Below are positions 33,557-37,971 of a stretch of 37,971 bases of DNA, in pieces. The DNA lies in assembly GCA_018241125.1 (NCBI GenBank), contig JAFEEL010000026.1:1-37971 (forward strand). Reading direction: 5' to 3'. The stretch comes from Pseudomonadota bacterium. GTDB lineage: Bacteria; Pseudomonadota; Gammaproteobacteria; Xanthomonadales; Xanthomonadaceae. The position numbers and the translations under genes are program-made. The notes under the pieces are model-generated. The model searched no databases. It saw only the letters and a program-made list of their open reading frames with translations, and had not been told where the DNA came from. Positions within the stretch are counted from its first letter, which is position 1; each line of letters begins with the position of its first letter.

Positions 33557-34033
33557 TCAACGCAGCCGCACCGACAACTCGATGCCCATCACGATGGCAT
33601 CCTCGCGCCCAGCGGATGCCGGGTAGTATCCCTTGCGCACGCCGATCTGACGGAACCCTTCGGACAGGTACAGTGCAATCGCGTGCGGATTGGACGGGCG
33701 CACTTCCAGGAATACCTGGGCCGCCTTGTGCCAGCGCGCCAGGTCGAGCAGGCGACGCACCAGCATCCGGCCCAGCCCGCGCCGCTGCTGCGCCGGAGCC
33801 ACGCACACGTTGAGGATGTGTGCCTCGCCGGCAGCCGCGCTGAGCACGCCGTAGCCGAGCAGTTCGCTGCCGTCCTCCAGCACCCAGCATTCGTAGCCGG
33901 CCGACAGGCAATCGCGAAAGATGCCGGCCGTCCACGGAAACTCATAAGCGGCCGTTTCAATCGCCATCAACGCCGGCAGGTCGCGCGCATGCAGGGCGCG
34001 CAGGCGCGGCAGCGGCGCGATCGCGGCGTTCAT
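33557..34033 (-). CDS. rimI: ribosomal protein bS18-alanine N-acetyltransferase
   Basis: A 158-residue GNAT acetyltransferase that modifies the N-terminal alanine of S18. The acetyl-CoA loop QQRRGLGRML (about 81-90) follows strand AHILNVCVAP. Residues EVRPSNPHAIALYLSEGF match the RimI family, as does the N-terminal ALHARDLPALMAIETAAYEFPW. ATG 34033 overlaps the upstream stop as ATGA, so it is translationally coupled to the preceding gene. The holD-rimI order is also found in E. coli. Confidence 0.92.
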   Translation of the reverse strand: MNAAIAPLPRLRALHARDLPALMAIETAAYEFPWTAGIFRDCLSAGYECWVLEDGSELLGYGVLSAAAGEAHILNVCVAPAQQRRGLGRMLVRRLLDLARWHKAAQVFLEVRPSNPHAIALYLSEGFRQIGVRKGYYPASAGREDAIVMGIELSVRLR

Positions 34034-34362
34034 CCGCGCCCGGCGCGCAACGCGCGCAGTCGTGGCCACAATGCTCGCTTGGCCGTCGCATCCGTGCGCA
34101 ATGTCACCGGCGCCGGCAGGCCGTGGGCATGCCACCAGTCGGACAAGTCGGGGCAGGCGCGCGCATCCAGGCCGGCGGCACGCGATATCGCCACGACCAA
34201 CGTGTCCGACGGATCGATGGCGAAGTCGAGAGTCGCTGCATCAGACCGATCGGCTGCACCGTCGCCAGCCGGTGCGCTCGTCCATCCCGCCAGCGGCCGG
34301 TACACGGCATGCCCCAGCGCGGCGAGGATGCGTAGCTGCGGCGGCGACCACGGCGCGCTCAC
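34030..34362 (-). CDS. holD: candidate DNA polymerase III psi subunit
   Basis: A 110-residue protein starting at GTG 34362, which overlaps the pssA stop (GTGA), and ending overlapping the rimI start (ATGA). Similarity to known psi is weak overall, but the pattern fits. The N-terminal segment SPPQLRILAALGHAVYRP recalls the chi-binding WQLQQLG...RRP of E. coli HolD, and the C-terminal LRTDATAKRALWPRLRAL matches LRANPTARAALWQQI. holD-rimI adjacency is the classical E. coli arrangement. In this position automated annotation often leaves a hypothetical protein. The middle is Ala/Asp-rich and not diagnostic. Function is inference from context and the two motifs. Confidence 0.65.
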   Translation of the reverse strand: MSAPWSPPQLRILAALGHAVYRPLAGWTSAPAGDGAADRSDAATLDFAIDPSDTLVVAISRAAGLDARACPDLSDWWHAHGLPAPVTLRTDATAKRALWPRLRALRAGRG

Positions 34363-35150
34363 GTCGCCTCCGTCGGGCTCGCCGGTGGTTTGCGACGCAG
34401 CCGGTTCCACGCCCACAGCGCCGGACCGGACAGTGCGTACAGCCAGGTAACCGCCAACAGCAGCACGGATGGATAGATGTAAAGCGCCACGATGGTCAAC
34501 ACCACCACCAACAGCAACACGAAGGGCACGCGCTCGCCCGGTGGCGAGGGATTGCTGCGCCCGCCCTTGAAGCTGGTGTAGCGCAGGCGACTGACCATCA
34601 GCAAACCAGCGATCACGGTAACGGCCAGCGCAACGTAGCGCAGTTGCTCGCCGCTGTAGCCCAGGTGATCCATCGTCCACACGAACGACACGACCACCGC
34701 CGCTGCCGCTGGGCTGGCCAAACCGATAAACCAGCGCTTGTCCACCACCCCGACTTGGGCATTGAAGCGCGCCAGCCGCAGCGCGGCGCAGGCCATGTAC
34801 AGGAAAGCCGCCGACCAGCCAGCCTTGCCCATCGGCACGCCGTCGAGCTTGAGGGTCGACAGCGCCCAGTGGTACATCACCAGCGCCGGCGCCATGCCGA
34901 AGCTCACCAGATCGGCCAGCGAATCGTATTGCACGCCGAACTGCGTGCTGGTGCCGGTCAGGCGGGCGATGCGCCCATCCACGCCATCGAACAGCGCCGC
35001 CACGAATACCGCGATGCAGGCCGTTTCGAAGTGCCCGCTGGCGGCCGCGAGGATCGCATAGAAGCCCGAAAACATCCCGCCGGTGGTGAGCAGGTTCGGG
35101 AGCAGGTAGATCCCGCGCGAACGCGGCGGCGGCCGGGAGGGTTCATCCAT
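34359..35150 (-). CDS. pssA: CDP-diacylglycerol-serine O-phosphatidyltransferase
   Basis: A 263-residue integral membrane enzyme making phosphatidylserine, the precursor of phosphatidylethanolamine. The CDP-alcohol phosphotransferase motif D-G-x2-A-R-x8-G-x3-D-x3-D is intact in FDGVDGRIARLTG then FGVQYDSLAD (about 54-80). Around seven to eight hydrophobic helices follow. It starts MDEPSRPPPRSRGIYLLPNL, with the first helix at about 15. It heads the operon pssA-holD-rimI, all joined by 4-nt overlaps. A second ATG two codons later is equally possible. Confidence 0.93.
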   Translation of the reverse strand: MDEPSRPPPRSRGIYLLPNLLTTGGMFSGFYAILAAASGHFETACIAVFVAALFDGVDGRIARLTGTSTQFGVQYDSLADLVSFGMAPALVMYHWALSTLKLDGVPMGKAGWSAAFLYMACAALRLARFNAQVGVVDKRWFIGLASPAAAAVVVSFVWTMDHLGYSGEQLRYVALAVTVIAGLLMVSRLRYTSFKGGRSNPSPPGERVPFVLLLVVVLTIVALYIYPSVLLLAVTWLYALSGPALWAWNRLRRKPPASPTEAT

Positions 35151-35253
35151 GTCAAATCGGTGCGATTGCGGCCATGATTGCGCTAGAGTGTAGCCGCTGG
35201 CCGCCCGGCCCGCCCACCGTCGCCATCCCCAGACCCGTTTCCCCGGAGGTCGT

Positions 35254-35709
35254 ATGCGTCACATTATCCCCATCATCAGCCTCGCGGCCGCGGTCGGGCT
35301 GCTCGTGGGCAGCAGCGTCTGCGCCGAAACCGTGTACCGGTGGAAGGACGCCAACGGCCAGTCGCATTACTCGCAGCAGCCGCCCGAAGGCGTCAAGAAG
35401 TTCGAGACGATCAGCTCGTCGGGCGATCCGATCCTGCACGACGATGCCGCCACGCCCCCCGCGTCTTCGGCCGCCAAAGATGGCGCCACCCCGGCCGCCA
35501 AGGCCGGCCCCGGCGGCGCCACCCCGGCCCAGCAGCAGCGCACGCAACTGTGCAAGCAAGCGCGCGAAAACGTCACCACACTGACCCAGCACGCCACCGT
35601 CACCACCGACCTCAATGGCGATGGCAAACCGGTCACGCTCAACGCCGCGCAGCACGACAAGGCGCTCAGCGACGCCAACAAACAGGTCGATCTGTACTGC
35701 ACCCCGTAG
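35254..35709 (+). CDS. DUF4124 exported protein, copy 2
   Basis: A 151-residue protein. The signal peptide ([19 protein letters not shown], cleavage near VCA) is followed at once by the DUF4124 core ([19 protein letters not shown], then KKFETISS), an Ala/Pro/Gly linker, and a second conserved part ([36 protein letters not shown]) with two cysteines that may form a disulfide. The start has GGAGG 5 nt upstream. It diverges from pssA and lies 137 bp before proS. Its paralog is at 33142-33528; they share only the domain and the signal peptide. Confidence 0.88.
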   Translation: MRHIIPIISLAAAVGLLVGSSVCAETVYRWKDANGQSHYSQQPPEGVKKFETISSSGDPILHDDAATPPASSAAKDGATPAAKAGPGGATPAQQQRTQLCKQARENVTTLTQHATVTTDLNGDGKPVTLNAAQHDKALSDANKQVDLYCTP

Positions 35710-35846
35710 CATCCGGCACGCGACGCAGCGGCCGCCTGACATTGTCCGCTCACCCCTGCGCCCGGCTCGTCCGGGCGCAGTCGGCTGCGCGCCTCGCCGG
35801 ATTCCATATCCGCTCCCGATTCCCGCCTCCATCCAGTCATCCCGCC

Positions 35847-37562
35847 ATGCGCCTGTCGCGATTCCATCTCAATACCAGTCGTGAAACCCCCGCCGATGCC
35901 GAGATCGTCAGCCACCAGTTGATGCTGCGCGCCGGCATGCTGCGCAAGCTCGGTGCCGGTCTGTATACCTGGTCGCCGCTGGGCCTGCGGGTGATGCGCA
36001 AGGTGGAAGCGATCGTGCGCGAGGAAATGGACCGTGCCGGCGCGCTGGAGCTGCAAATGCCCACCGTGCAGCCGCGCGAGCTGTGGGAGGAAACCGGGCG
36101 CTGGGAAAAGTTCGGCCCGCAGTTGCTCAAGATCGTCGATCGCAAGCGCGCCGAATACTGCTACGCGCCGACCGCCGAGGAGGTCATCACCGATTTTGCC
36201 CGCAACGAACTGCGCTCGTACAAGCAGTTGCCGGTGAACTTCTACCAGATTCACTCCAAGTTCCGCGACGAGATCCGCCCGCGTTTCGGGGTGATGCGCG
36301 CGCGCGAGTTCCTGATGAAGGATGCGTATTCCTTCCACCTCTCGCCCACGGACATGGAGCGCGAATACCACAACATGCACGCGGCGTATTCGCGCATCTT
36401 CACCCGTCTGCAATTGAAGTTTCGCGCGGTGCGCGCCGATTCGGGCGCGATCGGCGGCGACGCCTCGCAGGAGTTTCACGTACTGGCCGATTCGGGTGAG
36501 GACGCGATCGCGTTCTGCGACGGCTCGGACTATGCCGCCAACCTCGAAGCCGCGCAGGCGGCCGCGCCCGGCCCGCGCCCGGCGGCGACCGCCGCCATGC
36601 ACCGCGTCGATACCCCGACGCAAAAAACCTGCGAGGACGTGGCCGCGTTGCTCGGTATCCCGCTCACGCGCACGGTCAAATCCGTGGCGCTGATGGGCGA
36701 CGACACCGTGAAGGGCTGCGGTTTCGTGCTGGCGCTGGTGCGCGGCGATCATGCGGTGAATGAAATCAAGCTCGCCAAGCTGCCCGGCTTGGCGGCGTAC
36801 CGATTGGCCAGCGAGGCGGAGATACTCGAACACCTCGGCAGCGAGCCCGGGTTCCTCGGCCCGGTGAAACCGGTAAAGCCAATCACCGTGATCGCCGACC
36901 GCGAGGTCGCGGCGATGGCCGATTTCGTGGTCGGTGCCAACGCCGTCGGTTTCCACCTCGCCGGCGTGAACTGGGGCCGCGACCTGCCCGAACCCGATGC
37001 GGTCGCCGATATCCGCAACGTGGTCGAGGGCGATGTTTCTCCCGACGGCAGCGGCAAACTCGGTATCGCCCGCGGCATCGAGGTCGGGCACGTGTTCCAA
37101 CTCGGGCAAAAATACGCGCAGGCGATGCAGGCCACGGTGCTCGACGAGGCCGGCAAGGCGCAGGTGATGTACATGGGCTGTTACGGCATCGGCGTGACCC
37201 GCATCGTCGCCGCGGCGATCGAGCAAAACCACGACGCCAACGGCATCATCTGGCCGCTGCCGATGGCACCGTGGCAGGTGGCGGTGTGCATCATCAATCC
37301 GAAGAACAACCCCGAAGTCGCCGCCGCCGCGGAAAGCCTTTACCACGAGTTGCATACCGCCGGCATCGACGCCGTGCTCGACGACCGCGGTCTGCGTCCG
37401 GGGCCGATGTTCTCGGACATCGAGCTGATCGGCATCCCGCACCGCGTGGTGGTTTCCGAGCGCGGTTTGGCGGCCGGTACCTTCGAATACCGCGGGCGGC
37501 GTGACACCGAGTCGGCAGCACTCGACCACGGCGCACTGCTGGCGCGGCTTGGGGTGGGGTGA
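35847..37562 (+). CDS. proS: prolyl-tRNA synthetase (bacterial type)
   Basis: A 571-residue class II synthetase charging tRNA-Pro. The N-terminus [19 protein letters not shown] is typical. Motif 2 lies in [20 protein letters not shown] (about 138-157). The bacterial editing insertion (YbaK-like) runs from about 225 to 390. The anticodon-binding domain has [30 protein letters not shown] near the end. Length and order match E. coli ProS (572). ATG 35847 is the only sensible start; the leader has no clear Shine-Dalgarno, and its upstream stretch (35790-35840) is rich in GATTCCC-like words. Confidence 0.96.
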   Translation: MRLSRFHLNTSRETPADAEIVSHQLMLRAGMLRKLGAGLYTWSPLGLRVMRKVEAIVREEMDRAGALELQMPTVQPRELWEETGRWEKFGPQLLKIVDRKRAEYCYAPTAEEVITDFARNELRSYKQLPVNFYQIHSKFRDEIRPRFGVMRAREFLMKDAYSFHLSPTDMEREYHNMHAAYSRIFTRLQLKFRAVRADSGAIGGDASQEFHVLADSGEDAIAFCDGSDYAANLEAAQAAAPGPRPAATAAMHRVDTPTQKTCEDVAALLGIPLTRTVKSVALMGDDTVKGCGFVLALVRGDHAVNEIKLAKLPGLAAYRLASEAEILEHLGSEPGFLGPVKPVKPITVIADREVAAMADFVVGANAVGFHLAGVNWGRDLPEPDAVADIRNVVEGDVSPDGSGKLGIARGIEVGHVFQLGQKYAQAMQATVLDEAGKAQVMYMGCYGIGVTRIVAAAIEQNHDANGIIWPLPMAPWQVAVCIINPKNNPEVAAAAESLYHELHTAGIDAVLDDRGLRPGPMFSDIELIGIPHRVVVSERGLAAGTFEYRGRRDTESAALDHGALLARLGVG

Positions 37563-37712
37563 GTTTGCCAAGCTGCGGAGCCGATCGGTGCGATGCGCAG
37601 CTGCGGTCGCTCGCGATACCCGTTCGCGGCGAGGAGCGTTGGGCGAGGCCGCAGGCGGAGCAAACCCGTCGCGAACCCCGACGCGCATACCCTCGTCCAG
37701 CGGCGACTGATT

Positions 37713-37762
37713 TTGACTTTCCCGCCGATGGGTTTACTATCGGCAGGCCCGGGTATCCGGGC
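37713..37762 (+). promoter_or_regulatory. sigma-70 promoter with leader hairpin for the H-NS-family gene
   Basis: TTGACT (37713-37718), a 16-bp spacer and TACTAT (37735-37740) form the best promoter in the window. Transcription should start near 37747, where GCCCGG-GTAT-CCGGGC (37747-37762) gives a 6-bp hairpin at the extreme 5' end of the mRNA. Such hairpins stabilise transcripts in other systems. The region 37563-37712 between proS and this promoter shows no gene. Confidence 0.78.
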
Positions 37763-37787
37763 ATCGCCCCCAACACGGAAACCGCCC

Positions 37788-37971
37788 ATGTCGATCGACC
37801 TCGAAAAACTCTCGGCGAAGGAACTCGGTGCCCTGATTTCCAAAGCCAGCCAGCGCAAGAAGAAACTGCAAAAGCGCAAACCCGCTGCCGGCATCCGCAA
37901 GCAGATCATCACGCTGGCCCGCAAGGCCGGCTACACCGTCGCCGAGTTGTTCGGGCATGGCGCAGCCGCTA
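37788..37971 (+). CDS. H-NS histone family protein (3' end beyond window)
   Basis: The first 61 residues are visible (MSIDLEKLSAKELGALIS, then ASQRKKKLQKRKPAAG and RKQIITLARKAGYTVAELFG). The start, the basic stretch and the AGYTVAELFG block are typical of the short H-NS-like proteins of Xanthomonadales. The C-terminal DNA-binding motif is not in the window. It is probably a nucleoid-associated silencer acting on AT-rich DNA (inferred from family). ATG 37788 is preceded by a strong promoter about 50 bp upstream and by CGGAAACC. Confidence 0.85.
   Translation, partial: MSIDLEKLSAKELGALISKASQRKKKLQKRKPAAGIRKQIITLARKAGYTVAELFGHGAAA

Noticed and set aside
35152-35832. 226-residue minus-strand frame opposite the second DUF4124 gene
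   Set aside because: The plus-strand gene has a Shine-Dalgarno, a signal peptide and a recognisable domain; the opposite frame has none.
35367-37688. 773-residue open frame opposite proS
   Set aside because: It is the antisense shadow of proS, which has complete synthetase motifs.

Overview
This GC-rich window looks like the chromosome of a gammaproteobacterium of the order Xanthomonadales (Xanthomonadaceae or Rhodanobacteraceae). The case rests on the pepA-holC-valS order, the divergent lptF-lptG pair next to an RDD protein, xerD and dsbC, the small H-NS-family protein at the right edge, and abundant tandem heptamer repeats of a kind common in that group. The assignment is inferred from protein resemblance and gene order. 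No rRNA, tRNA, CRISPR array, insertion sequence or phage was found.

Layout. 1-5.2 kb: a possible gene tail and a structured repeat, two tandem paralogous zinc-ribbon membrane proteins (minus strand), a small exported protein, and a CsgG-like/SH3 exported protein. 5.2-8.1 kb: a repeat-dense block, then the membrane pyrophosphatase hppA, whose last 15 codons are present twice around a perfect 26-bp palindrome. 8.2-13.5 kb: an S9 prolyl oligopeptidase, a YefM-YoeB toxin-antitoxin pair with its operator, an ArnT/PMT-type glycosyltransferase, and soluble pyrophosphatase ppa. 13.6-16.5 kb: a trimeric autotransporter adhesin that is nearly all 7-residue head repeats. 16.8-24.5 kb (minus strand): purL, dsbC, xerD and tnaA. 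24.6-27.3 kb: an RDD protein, lptG and lptF. 27.4-33.0 kb: pepA, holC and valS, all touched by repeats. 33.1-37.6 kb: two DUF4124 proteins flanking an overlapping pssA-holD(candidate)-rimI operon, then proS. The right edge holds a promoter and the start of an H-NS-family gene.

The most unusual signal is the relation between repetitive DNA and essential housekeeping genes. PurL carries two in-frame inserts, and ValS three, made of heptamer arrays or REP-like palindromes. The inserts account for the excess length of both proteins. The longer GTGAATC-family arrays inside genes run with the stop-free strand as sense. At the 3' ends of pepA and holC the opposite strand is sense, and the first heptamer unit supplies the TGA stop codon. 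Other points worth following are the duplicated hppA tail, a three-copy structured repeat of about 125-160 bp, a cryptic holD, and the zinc-ribbon pair with a shared cysteine-containing C-terminal signature.
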